A DNA stretch of 28,234 bases from Cymbomonas tetramitiformis (lineage: Eukaryota > Chlorophyta > Pyramimonadophyceae > Pyramimonadales > Pyramimonadaceae), in NCBI GenBank assembly GCA_001247695.2, contig LGRX02035144.1:1-28234 (forward strand). Reading direction: 5' to 3'. The notes beneath the pieces were generated by a model that was not told where the DNA came from, made no database searches, and saw only the letters and a list, made by a program, of their open reading frames with translations. The position numbers and the translations under genes are program-made. The number at the start of each line of letters is the position of its first letter. Positions within the stretch are counted from its first letter, which is position 1. Positions 12,501 to 19,177 of this stretch are shown here, piece after piece.

Positions 12501-15224
12501 CACCTGGGAGGGCGCATGAGCCGGCCTCTGTGGAGACGGCACACAGGTCTGAGGCAGCCGCCAGGAGGCACTCGTCGTAGCTTGCCAGGCTGGCGTGTTG
12601 TGCTGTCGCACTGTGCACCACCACCGTCGCCTCACTGCCGATGGCCGGCTCCGAGGATGCCTCTGTGGACAGTGGCACACAGCTGAGAGTGGCGGTGGTG
12701 TTGCCGAGCTCCGCGTGGAGCTCCACGTCAGCGTCCGACGCCAGAAGCGCATCGCCGAACACCACCGTCAGCTCCGACGCCAAGACATCGGGGATCGGCA
12801 GTACCTCGGAGCGGCGCAGGGCCCGGGCGGCCTTCTCCAAAGCCGGGGCCTCCAGATGGCGCTCGACTTGGAGGTCGCCACCACTCCAAACCTCCACGCG
12901 GGCCGGGAGGTCGATGCCCAGGTGCCGTGCGACAAAGAACTCAACCTCCAGGTGGTACAGGCGGTAGAAATGAGGAAGGGGGAGTGTGACGTTTACCGCG
13001 GTCCCTTCCACCCAGCCCACCGCCGTCGGGTCTGAGAGATTGCTAATGACACTCGGGTGACGATCTGCGTGGATCTCGGGGCCCTCCTCGACCAGAGGGC
13101 TCTCGCGGGTGCTGCCAGGGGACCCCTTGTATAAGCTTTCGTCGGCATCAGGTGGAGAGGAGAACACGAGGTGTGCATCCGCGTATGCCGCGCTGCCCGC
13201 CTCCGCCACCTGGTTGATTCTGAAGTATTCCAGATGCAGACGGTGCTCCTGGGTGGTGTTGCCTGGGCAGTGCATGTGCGTCAGGCCCGAAACAACGTCG
13301 GTCGTAATTGCTGCGGGAACGGAGGTAGCATTCAGGGCCAAGCCGCCGCCGCCACCCGAGATAGCGTGGTTGTAGAATATGGAAAGATTCTGTGCAGAGA
13401 GCCTGGCAGTTTCGGTGATGTGAAGACCACCCCCGTTGAGGACTGCAGTGTTCTTTGAGATTGATCCCTTGAGCAGCTTCACTATGCTGCTGCCACTCGC
13501 GGCAAGTCCACCACCTGAGCTATTCGCTGAATTCTGATCGCACCCAATGGCACCCGCAACTTCTTCAGGGACCAAAGATGCGCCGGTAAAGTGAGGTGCA
13601 TAAGTGTTTGCAGCAGCTTTAGCAAGAGAACAGCGGAAGGTCAGGGGAACCGCTTGCGAATGTCACGCAGACAGCAAAGCCTTTGGAAGGTCAGGGGAAC
13701 CGCTTGCGAATGTCACGCACACTGCAAAGCCTTTGGAAGGTCAGGGGAACCGCTTGCGAATGTCACGCACACTGCAAGCCTTTGGAAGTCTTGAGGCCAC
13801 ATCCAACTTCTTCTCGAATAAGGAGAATATAGGGACATCTAGGGAGAATGAACCCTCGCTCTACCCGCACCTGAATGACGCTGGTGTTCGTCAAAGATAG
13901 CACGGCGTCATCCGTGACGGAAAAACCGCCACCCTCCGTGAGGGCGCAGTTGTGCGAGACTTCCGAGTCTATGAAAACAGGACGGGAGGCGTTCGTTACA
14001 TAAGCTCCACCTCCTTGACCTGTCCCGGGATGAAAGCGGCTTAAGTGAGACGAAGCACAGAAAATCCATTTTCGCGACCTCTCCCGAGAGAAAGCAGTCT
14101 GGGGGGAAGAGCTTTGAAGAGACGTGCACGAGCCGCTGAGCGAGTATTGCATCAAAGTCACGCGCACGAGCCGCTGAGCGAGTATTGCATCAAAGTCACG
14201 CGCACGAGTCGCTGAGCGAGTATTGCATCAAAGTCACGCGCACGAGCCGCTGAGCAAGTATTGCATCAAAGTCACGACGTCGACAACAGCCCTTAAGGCG
14301 AACGCTGCAACAGCAGTTCTGAAGATATCGGCTTACAAAGCCCGAAGTCGATACTGTGGTCGGAGTCTACCTGACAGAGCAACGTTCTCACGGATCGTCA
14401 CGTTCCGAAAGGTGGGCGAAGAACCCTCGCCGACGTAGATTCCGGCTCCAACATCTAAACACGGAGTCCAACCAATTATTGACCAGATACTGAACTGAGG
14501 GGAGAACAAATAAAGTAGCGCGTACACTGTTCGCTTTTGGATCCCCTCGGAATAAGGACGCGCTAAGGACCACATCAGGAGGATGCGCAAGAGAACAAAA
14601 TCTACGTTTGACATTTCTCTATTTGTGGCTTTTGCAGAACTAAGAGCTTAGTATGCAATATCAAAGAACGTGCTTGCAGTATTTGAAATTTCGGAAACTC
14701 CCAGTGAACGGCAGCTGAAAGGTAAGAAAAAGCATACCTGCAGTACAGTTCGAAAAGATGCTATTCCGGATTTCCGGGGAGGCGCCGTTGACAAATAATA
14801 TTGCAGAGCCCTTCAAAGAGTTACAACCGGTAATCGTGATGCCATCGACTAGGCTGGTGCTGCCCTCGCCGTTCTCAAACACGATACCTCGTCCTTGGCC
14901 CTCGCAGTCAATGATGGTATCAGGAGAACCATACAAGTGCACCGACTTGCCCAGGAAGCGCAAATCGAAGTTTCCGCGCCCGCTGTATGCGCCTGACGTC
15001 AGCAAAACTTGATCTCCGTTCTCAGCCTTATCTAATGCATACTGAATTGTTGCACAAGACGCAGTCGAACCTTCCGCACCACACTCGGGCTCGTCCACAC
15101 CCTGTACTGGGTCTACGTGTAGAGGGTTCGCGAGGCTTGCCCTGATGAAGCAGCAAGCGACGGCGAACACGGTGCAGTACCTCGTACGAGCTAAATAGCT
15201 CGAGTGCTCGAATGTTAATAGCAT
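156..15224 (-). CDS. Giant multi-exon secreted beta-helix/LamG/PA14 modular protein, 3' end off window
   Basis: Nine exons assemble on the minus strand: 15224-14738, 14454-14371, 14019-13871, 13533-12079, 10497-9091, 7711-7419, 6916-6158, 925-762 and 523-156. All junctions are GT-AG, and reading phase is kept everywhere except between exons 5 and 6. The visible protein is about 1,720 residues. Its order is: signal-peptide-like N-terminus, Pmp-like beta-helix coils, beta-sandwich plus cysteine module, LamG, PA14-like domain, more coils, second sandwich plus cysteine module, amidotransferase-like fold, then an [12 protein letters not shown] domain. Such architectures are typical of large extracellular or cell-surface proteins in algae and other protists, and carbohydrate or matrix binding is the likely role (inference). 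The gene continues beyond base 1 because the last visible donor is strong. No transcript supports the model. Confidence 0.8.
524..761 (-). other. Intron 8
   Basis: This is a 238-nt intron between exons 8 and 9. It contains no repeat array and no other feature I can support. Confidence 0.6.
762..925 (-). CDS. Exon 8: second half of amidotransferase-like fold
   Basis: The acceptor CTTTTTCAG| lies at 926, after a pyrimidine tract. The phase is 1, matching exon 7 across a 5.2-kb intron. The exon encodes [20 protein letters not shown] and [10 protein letters not shown], the 'helix then V..GGTV.LL' pattern that follows the preceding strand in GATase1-like folds, and ends with [10 protein letters not shown]. 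Two donors are possible. ACG|GTGTGT (762/761) is phase 0 and fits exon 9. CTAG|GTACCT about 10 nt further on has better consensus but the wrong phase. Confidence 0.72.
1133..1743. repeat. 39-bp minisatellite, about 15 copies
   Basis: The unit reads GTGCGATGACGCCTCCTCAG then TCTGACGCGGGCCCCGCCA, 39 bp, with a more degraded centre (1340-1500). Because 39 is a multiple of three, the array stays open in several frames on both strands and gives false repetitive ORFs. It lies inside intron 7 of the large gene. Confidence 0.92.
1745..2275. repeat. 58-bp minisatellite, left block (about 9.5 copies)
   Basis: The unit contains AAGGCACACGTATAACTCAC, CTGGCAAGCCCGTGAGACTC and CCCTAAGAAGGGCTTCTT. Copies at 1920-2150 are degraded. 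The last copy is cut at ACGTATAA (2268-2275), where a 3.45-kb element begins. The same unit resumes at 5725. On the minus strand, intact units contain CCAG|GTGAGT, a consensus splice donor. Confidence 0.92.
2426..3381. repeat. About 80-bp minisatellite, about 12 copies, inside the 3.45-kb element
   Basis: Each unit starts near GGTTGAAATCTTTGAAAACT, continues with CTTTCAAATCGCGGTGCCTC and ends with GGGAGTTTTCATTCTCTCTA. Unit length varies because the GAAAACTTT motif is itself repeated one to three times. A short copy in inverted orientation (TTTTCAAAGTTTTCAAAGTT) is seen at 5350-5390 near the other end of the element. Confidence 0.9.
3588..3650. repeat. Diverged direct repeat, copy 1
   Basis: GGGACTTCGTCATGGTTTCA, then TTCCTTGAATTTCTGCAATG, recurs at 5147-5210 as GGGACTTCGTCATCGTTTCA and TTCCTTGAATTTGTGCAATG. 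Weaker similarity extends upstream of both copies (a GATCGA...GATCTG...TGGATGC pattern). The spacing is about 1.56 kb. They could be remnants of flanking repeats of an older insertion. Confidence 0.6.
4240..4261. repeat. Perfect 18-bp palindrome
   Basis: CTGACAGCGCGCTGTCAG is a perfect inverted repeat with no loop, inside the 3.45-kb element. A second stem, GCTCG...CGAGC, lies at about 4325-4343. The function is unknown. It may be a protein-binding site or an accidental palindrome. Confidence 0.6.
5147..5210. repeat. Diverged direct repeat, copy 2
   Basis: This is the partner of the repeat at 3588-3650, in the same orientation, about 85% identical over the core by eye. Confidence 0.6.
5725..6006. 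repeat. 58-bp minisatellite, right block (about 5 copies)
   Basis: This is the same unit as 1745-2275 in the same orientation. Copies here are more uniform than in the left block. The array starts with the second copy of the 8-bp target duplication (ACGTATAA) and ends about 150 bp downstream of the exon 7 donor. Confidence 0.92.
6158..6916 (-). CDS. Exon 7: end of sandwich module, Cys region, first half of amidotransferase-like fold
   Basis: The acceptor CCCTCAG| lies at 6917 and the exon joins exon 6 in phase 1 ([16 protein letters not shown]). The segment contains [18 protein letters not shown], then a cysteine-rich helical stretch ([28 protein letters not shown]) that parallels the one in exon 4. 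The last third ([33 protein letters not shown]) looks like the alternating strands and helices of a class I glutamine-amidotransferase or ThuA-like fold. The donor CATCCAG|GTGAGG at 6158/6157 is strong, phase 1. No catalytic triad can be assigned. Confidence 0.82.
6917..7418 (-). other. Intron 6
   Basis: This is a 502-nt intron between exons 6 and 7. It holds a CATATCCCAGATG near-duplicate at about 6966-6999 and several G-runs, but no tandem array or gene that I can support. Confidence 0.6.
7419..7711 (-). CDS. Exon 6: start of second sandwich module
   Basis: Coding similarity to exon 4 supports this exon: a GWQ...LEVELFLSL segment and then [31 protein letters not shown] align with VGWVEG...[17 protein letters not shown] and RVEVWSG in exon 4. 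The donor is CGG|GTGAGC at 7419/7418, phase 1, fitting exon 7. The acceptor is uncertain: GGTGCAG| at 7712 gives phase 2, whereas exon 5 ends in phase 0. Either the acceptor at 7696 (phase 0, poor pyrimidine tract) is used, or a small exon in 7712-9090 is missing. Confidence 0.7.
7747..8071. repeat. 54-bp minisatellite, 6 copies
   Basis: The unit contains CATCGGTCGCATCCCACCGC, CTGGAGGACCGCGGCCTCCC and GCACACGTGTCAGG. It abuts the acceptor of exon 6. Since 54 is a multiple of three, it gives false long ORFs on both strands. Copies are more than 90% identical, which suggests recent expansion. Confidence 0.93.
8197..8283. repeat. 29-bp tandem repeat, 3 copies
   Basis: The unit is GCCTCGCGGGGCCGGCATGA followed by CTCTCGAGC. 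The third copy has two changes. It lies inside intron 5. Confidence 0.92.
8284..8684. other. Unexplained non-repetitive segment of intron 5
   Basis: This is the only non-repetitive part of the 1.4-kb intron between exons 5 and 6. Open frames exist on both strands (plus 8320-8658, minus 8323-8580), but neither shows a beta-helix pattern or known domain. Exons 5 and 6 do not agree in phase, so a missing small exon could lie here. Confidence 0.4.
8685..8914. repeat. 46-bp minisatellite, 5 copies
   Basis: The unit is AAAGGGGGGCAGGGGCCCAA then CCCACGCGCACCAAGCCGCG and GTATGC. Copies are nearly identical. Imperfect AAGCAAGCC-containing repeats follow at 8915-9000. It is intronic. Confidence 0.93.
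9091..10497 (-). CDS. Exon 5: LamG second half, PA14-like domain, beta-helix coils
   Basis: The acceptor GTGCCAG| lies at 10498. The exon opens with [20 protein letters not shown] and [13 protein letters not shown], which are the diagnostic central strands of a LamG/pentraxin-like jelly roll, completing the half domain in exon 4. A PA14-like sandwich follows ([50 protein letters not shown]). Then come a cysteine-containing linker and beta-helix coils ([47 protein letters not shown]). The likely donor is CTGCAG|GTCATT at 9091/9090, phase 0. Reading continues to a stop at 9061. Confidence 0.82.
10649..10708. repeat. 16-bp tandem repeat, 3.7 copies
   Basis: The unit is CCACTACATCATATAA. It lies at the 3' end of intron 4, close to the acceptor side of exon 5. 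Confidence 0.9.
10880..11605. repeat. 55-bp minisatellite, about 13 copies, hairpin in each unit
   Basis: The unit is GTACCTAGCCGCAAGAAGCC, TGACCAATGCCGCACATGCC, AACAGCATGTGACGC. Each unit contains CACATGC-CAACA-GCATGTG, a 7-bp perfect stem with a 5-nt loop. In the sense direction of the host gene each unit also has a CTAG|GTACGC donor-like site and a GGTCAG acceptor-like site. The array fills about half of intron 4. Confidence 0.93.
11727..11930. repeat. About 59-bp tandem repeat, 3.3 copies
   Basis: The unit contains GTGCATGACAGCACAGGCTG, TAGGCACGGGTGGTGGCCGA and GCACTTCATATGCAGTTAG. The first copy has an extra CGAGCA. It is the second array in intron 4. Confidence 0.9.
12079..13533 (-). 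CDS. Exon 4: beta-helix end, sandwich/Cys module, first half of LamG domain
   Basis: The acceptor GATCAG| lies at 13534, joined in phase 0 to exon 3, so the coil reads [15 protein letters not shown]. Three more coils follow, ending near LALNATSV. Residues about 380-520 of the protein form a beta-rich segment ([37 protein letters not shown]) and then a four-cysteine helical stretch ([15 protein letters not shown]...[13 protein letters not shown]). LamG begins around WDHFNLAV and includes [11 protein letters not shown] and [11 protein letters not shown]. The 3' boundary is the least certain: GTGCGC at 12078 gives the correct phase 0, but other GTs occur before the stop at 12004. Confidence 0.8.
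13635..13784. repeat. 50-bp tandem repeat, 3 copies
   Basis: The unit is GGAAGGTCAGGGGAACCGCT, TGCGAATGTCACGCACACTG, CAAAGCCTTT. It lies in intron 3. The unit reads TTTGCAG on the sense strand, an acceptor-like motif. Confidence 0.93.
13871..14019 (-). CDS. Exon 3: beta-helix coils
   Basis: The acceptor GGGACAG| lies at 14020 and the donor ATTCAG|GTGCGG at 13871/13870. The exon is phase 1 in and phase 0 out. It encodes [20 protein letters not shown] followed by [20 protein letters not shown]. The GGG-hydrophobic and 'N.A..GGG' spacing matches successive coils of a right-handed beta helix. The flanking introns are 351 and 337 nt, and each contains a minisatellite. Confidence 0.85.
14125..14276. 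repeat. 38-bp tandem repeat, 4 copies
   Basis: The unit is GAGCCGCTGAGCGAGTATTG, CATCAAAGTCACGCGCAC. It lies in intron 2, which is only 351 nt, so the array makes up over 40% of that intron. Confidence 0.93.
14371..14454 (-). CDS. Exon 2: single beta-helix coil (28 codons)
   Basis: The acceptor GTTTAG| lies at 14455 and the donor TCAG|GTAGAC at 14371/14370. The exon is 84 nt, phase 1 in and phase 1 out, and encodes [20 protein letters not shown] plus ENVALSG. This is one coil of the Pmp-like beta-helix pattern (G-G-A/I-hydrophobic, SPTF.NVTI..N.A). The repeat continues smoothly from exon 1 and into exon 3, which is the main support for the splice sites. Confidence 0.85.
14738..15224 (-). CDS. 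Exon 1: N-terminal signal segment and first beta-helix coils
   Basis: The ATG is at 15224-15222. Residues 12-33 are hydrophobic ([16 protein letters not shown]), consistent with a signal peptide cleaved near ANPLHV, although several residues precede the hydrophobic core. Then comes the classic start of a right-handed beta helix ([19 protein letters not shown], later [20 protein letters not shown]), as in pectin-lyase-like and polymorphic-membrane-protein-type repeats. The ORF reads on past the donor, but CAG|GTATGC at 14738/14737 joins in phase 1 to exon 2 and restores the repeat pattern. This is the first exon, and no TATA box or other promoter motif is clear upstream. Confidence 0.85.
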
Positions 15225-15766
15225 GTTTTTACCAATTGACCAGTGAATGAATAGCTAATGAATATTCCGATGCATGATAAAACTACACATAAAACTACAG
15301 CTGGTGATCAGGGCATAGTCCGTCCAGCACTGTCAACCAACCATGCCACCGGCCACCGCAATCAATTTTTCTGGCTGTCATCAGGATCAGCTAAACTATA
15401 ATCTGAACCAGAACCAGCAGAGGTTTTACTTTCAACGTAGTTAAATAAAAGGATCCCATTTGCTATATAGAGAGCTATACGAATAAACTGTCCTGTTAGA
15501 ACTTTCCACTGTTTCATTCGATTGTTTCATGTTTCCTGTGATGCACTATTGGACAAGTGGACCACGATTGTTTCTGGACAACTGCTCACATAGCTGTTTG
15601 TGTCACACGACAGTAGGCTCCAAGAATCGAAAGTTCTTGGAAGAACTTTCAAACGAAAGGAAGGACTTCGATTCGCTCCCCCTCACCATACGTGACACGT
15701 GTCACTCTCACAAGTCAGAGCCTCCGGAAGGGATTTTGTCCGGATTGTTTATTTTCAGAGGAGTTA
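15225..15766. other. Upstream region of the large gene
   Basis: This 540-bp stretch separates the ATG of the large minus-strand gene from the left end of a transposon. It is AT-richer than the gene. I see no convincing TATA box, start motif or additional gene. The promoter of the large gene should lie here. Confidence 0.4.
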
Positions 15767-15803
15767 TAGACGAGCTTTTTTGAAAAAATGGCCCTCACTT
15801 TTT
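15767..15803 (+). repeat. Left terminal inverted repeat of the 2.03-kb element
   Basis: TAGACGAGCTTTTTTGAAAA opens the element and CTCACTTTTT closes the repeat. The complement is found at 17757-17793 with a few mismatches and small indels. Confidence 0.78.
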
Positions 15804-16122
15804 GACCCCCCACTACCGACTTGGTCCCGTAAAAGTGGGTGGGGGGACTACCGACTATGTCAGGCGAGAATGGGTGGGGGGCGACTACCGACTAACACAT
15901 GCCGCGACCAAGTCCCCCACCCAAGTCCCCCCCCACCCTGAAGTGTGCTGCCGAGACGGGGTCCCCCGAGTCTCGAACGGATGAACGGTTCTAAGGACAT
16001 CCGTGCACATGTGTCACATCAGATATCTACAAGGAACCTCTTGAACCTGAAAAAACCTGAAAAGCTTTCAACTACAATCTGTTTAAAAACCTTAAAGCCT
16101 ACTTCGTCAGTTAGAAACGAGA

Positions 16123-17260
16123 TGGGTCTGCGGATTTTTTTTTATATAAACTCTACGTCGAAGAAACGTCAGTCTGATGCCTCTTCTGGCTCCGAGCCGC
16201 GGAAAAAAACTAAAATCGATAACGAACGAAAAGCCTTTCGTGGACCTGGAATGCCCACAGACAACATCGAGAAGGCCGAGCGAGCCCTTACCGCTCTCGT
16301 CACGACCAACGTGCAGAAAAATGGAGTTGATGTCAAACCCACGCACGCCTGATGATGCATTATTGGAGCGCGCCAATCACGAGTATGTTGTGCAGCAATG
16401 CACAAGCTTATTGGATGGTGAGCGGGGCGCCCGTGCGTGGGGACATCCGATTGTTTCTATTGAGTCGCCTGAGCCTGAGGAGATGCCACCGAGTTGCCGC
16501 GTTCCAGAGGTTGAGATTAATAATTATCGCAGCAGTGGGTCAGGAGGTTGCAGTTGTCAGGGCCGATGTGACAATGGGAGGTGCAGGAGTTGCTTTGCTA
16601 AGGGACTGCCTTGCACATACCGATGTGCGTGCAAAGGTTTGTCCCAAGCCGTTGCCGCCATTGCAAGGTCGGTCAGTAGAGGAGATACGTACCCTTCCAA
16701 TTTCAACTTTGGTGGAATCATTAACTCCTGCAGATCTGGAGATGTTCACCGCTAAGCATGCAGTAATACCACATTATACCTTGCAGTACAAGCTGTGTGA
16801 GGATGTAACTTGTTGGTATTGTCCTCGACATCGGTCACACTTGGCTCAAAATGGTTCTCCAGTCTTGCGAGATTTAGATTGGTACCCGGCTTACTCTGTT
16901 GTTGATGGCGAAGGTGGTTGGTTACCGCTGTCTAAGAGAGCAGCTGATCTGAAGGCGGCTCGGCATGGCCATCCCGCGGAGCGTGCAGCGCTCATGGCAG
17001 CCTATGTATATGGCAGATATTTGCCGGGGAATGTCATCAAGGAGGCTTGGGGGAAGCGCCCAAAATTAACTAACCTGCAGGCGAGCCGATTAGCTTCTGT
17101 TACCAACCTGAAAGTAGAGAGCGTCGAAGCCTTGTATTTGCAGATGAATACAGCGGCCTCAGCGAACAAGGTTGCAGCGGCGCAGCGGCGAACAGTGGCG
17201 ACCCAGTATAGAATGCCTGATTTGAATGAGCCCCTGTTTATAGACGACGATGAGATATAA
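16123..17260 (+). pseudogene. CXC-type cysteine-rich transposon protein, in three successive frames
   Basis: Coding-like sequence passes through three frames. The first part (from ATG 16123, to about 16316) has a basic, NLS-like stretch, SEPRKKTKIDNERKA. The second frame (about 16316-16636) has NPRTPDDALLERANHEYVVQ and then CSCQGRCDNGRCRSCFAKG followed by LPCTYRCACKG, eight cysteines spaced C-x-C-x3-C-x4-C-x2-C-x6-C-x3-C-x-C. The third frame (about 16667-17260) has SVEEIRTLPISTLVESLTP, a second small Cys pair CWYC, and ends in an acidic tail (FIDDDEI). The Cys pattern resembles the TSO1/tesmin-like CXC zinc-binding motif, seen in DNA-binding proteins and in some transposon proteins. Both shifts are +1. 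The first is at an A-run; the second could be a 31-nt GT-AG micro-intron (16637-16667). Confidence 0.65.
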
Positions 17261-17756
17261 ATGATGCATGATCACCTGAACTAGCATTATGAATCTCTTT
17301 CTACATAGATATGATTGTAAATAAAAAATGAACTTCCTAAGGTGTACATTATCATGGATCTCTTTAATAAGTACTGTCCTCGTGATTTAAGTTGTACCTA
17401 TTGTAAAGTGCAGTTGAGTTCCTAGGATGGTGCTCAATATCGGAAATAAGAGTATCGAATTCATCAAATATCGTTTTGAGCACACCGATATATCGATAAA
17501 TCAGTATCAACACACAAGATGCCGCTACGTGGCCTTGCTTTTAAGTGGTCCGTAGCGGGGGCGGGGGCTTTTCGTGAAGCCGAAATTGAAGCGGGGAGGG
17601 GATTGACGGGTTGGCGGGTGGGGGGCTACCGACTTGGGATTTTTAAGTTCTCCCTTAGGTGACTTCGCTTCGCCGCCGAAGATGGGGGGTGGGGACTTCC
17701 GACTTCGGCCGCCGAAGATGGGGGGACTACACCCACTCTGATGTTAAAATCGCCTA
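17261..17756. other. 3' flank of the CXC gene and right subterminal region
   Basis: An AATAAAAAAT polyadenylation-like signal is seen at about 17320, 60 bp after the stop. Further right are GGGGGCTACCGACTT-type motifs and a CTTCGCCGCCGAAGATGGGG duplicate (about 17670 and 17708). No gene is visible. Confidence 0.5.
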
Positions 17757-17793
17757 TAAAAAGTGAGCCCTCAGCTTTTCAAAAGCTCGTCTA
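17757..17793 (-). repeat. Right terminal inverted repeat of the 2.03-kb element
   Basis: AAAAAGTGAG begins the repeat and TTTTCAAAAGCTCGTCTA ends it at 17793. It is the partner of the left TIR. Confidence 0.78.
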
Positions 17794-17809
17794 CATGAGC
17801 GTCCTCGGT

Positions 17810-17827
17810 CAAGGTACGGTATCGGTT
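17810..17827 (+). repeat. Left TIR of hAT element
   Basis: CAAGGTACGGTATCGGTT is the exact reverse complement of 19178-19195. Confidence 0.9.
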
Positions 17828-17837
17828 GGTCTAGAGG

Positions 17838-18010
17838 TTATCGATCAATTCTGATATATTGCCAAGTACTATTGATCAATTCTGATTTTCCGGTTGCTCT
17901 ATCAATCAATTCTGATTTATTACCTATTCTAATCAATCAATTTTGATTTTTACCAAGGCCCTATCAATCAATTTTGATTAAGTACACTATGCTATCAATC
18001 AATACTGATA
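17838..18010. repeat. Subterminal direct repeats of hAT element
   Basis: ATCAATCAATTCTGAT and close variants occur about every 30 bp (six copies). Related GATCGATTCTGATT-type motifs are near the right end (19000-19090). Subterminal arrays like this are typical transposase-binding sites in hAT elements. Confidence 0.75.
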
Positions 18011-18132
18011 TCACTGTTAAAGTTGCTGATTATCAATACTATCAATAATATCAATACAAAATTACACAGGCAGACCAGGAGGCCACACTTTATCTATGGC
18101 ACCCGACGACAAGCTAGAGTTCTCTCACATAT

Positions 18133-18630
18133 CTAATTCATTGCAGCCATAAGGGAGTGTTGGATTGTCCCCTCACTTAAATTCTTTCTCAAATCTGAGT
18201 GCATGAATGTGACAGCAGAGAACGCTCGCTCCACACCTGCAGTGGAGGCTGGAACACCCAAGAATTGTCTCGCCATCCTAGAAAGCGCGGGAAGCTCAGA
18301 CTCGTTTTTCTTCCACCACTTAAGCACATCGACATCGTTTTTCGCCTCAGGTAGCGCCATATATGCAAGCCACTCATCTACACCCTCATCTGCACCTCCC
18401 GCCGCACTTGCAGCAGGCGTAGGATGTTCATCCTCATCGTCAGAGTCACCGAAAAAAGATACCACCGGGGAGACCTTCTCAATCCCTTTCGGTCTCTTGG
18501 CACTAGGCTCATCCGTGGCATCCTTGGAGGGTGCAACCTTCCAGTCCTTCTCATAGATGTTCTTTACCCATGCCTCCACCTGCTTGGCTGTGAGCTCGCC
18601 TACGTACAAGGCGAACACACTCCCACAATA
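18133..18630 (-). pseudogene. hAT transposase C-terminal fragment (dimerisation domain)
   Basis: The frame opens after a stop near 18630 and has no upstream ATG. It has an acidic spacer (FFGDSDDEDEHPTPAA) and then the diagnostic hAT C-terminal dimerisation region: VDVLKWWKKNESELPALSRM, ARQFLGVPASTAGVERAFSA, DLRKNLSEGTIQHSLMAAMN. The order 'LA..FL.(V/I)PAS...ER.FS' and then 'R..L' is characteristic. Catalytic DDE residues and the BED zinc finger are absent because everything upstream has been deleted. It reads cleanly to a stop, so the deletion rather than point decay inactivated it. Confidence 0.88.
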
Positions 18631-19177
18631 CTAGTTGAAACTTTTGTTCAAAGAAGAGCAAATACGTTTACAATGCATTTGTTTCCAGGGTACGGCCAAT
18701 ATATCTTTCCCGCTTGGCAGAAATACAAGTCTGCTATGTATGTAGCAAGTCACATTACATATTCGCAAGATTTAGGAGGTCAGGCATCGATACCCATGAT
18801 CGATTTGGAGTTTGAGTAGAGCTAGGCCTGGAGCCCTGCCCCCTTATAAAAGATGTACTGCACACGGGCAGCCTACAACGGCGATCGATCCAATGCTGAT
18901 CCGGATTGACCCAATACAATTCGTTTTTAGGTGTCATGGGAGATCGATTATCAATACCCAATTCTGATATCGATACTGCGATTTCAATGTAGCAATCGAT
19001 CGATTGTGATTAATCAACGCCAACGATCAATTGATACCGATTTATTTAGGCATGGTATTGATCGATTCTGATTTTTCGACTTCATATATCAATCAATAGT
19101 CAATATTCTGATATTCAAAAAAAAGTTATTGATTGATACTAATATTCAGATAAATCGATTTATCAGAATATTAGCGC

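Larger units (their letters stand above)
15767..17793. mobile_element. 2.03-kb DNA transposon with TIRs, carrying a CXC-type gene
   Basis: The left end at 15767 (TAGACGAGCTTTTTTGAAAA ... CTCACTTTTT) pairs with the complement of the right end at 17757-17793 (AAAAAGTGAG...CTTTTCAAAAGCTCGTCTA). TIRs are about 37 bp and imperfect. Inside each TIR is a cluster of short GGGGG-ACTACCGAC motifs (15813-15900; 17616-17730), inverted between the two sides, resembling subterminal transposase-binding sites. A TA dinucleotide flanks both ends and could be the target duplication or part of the TIR. No DDE transposase is evident, so the element is non-autonomous or uses an unrecognised protein. Its only gene is the cysteine-rich one at 16123-17260. 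Confidence 0.75.
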
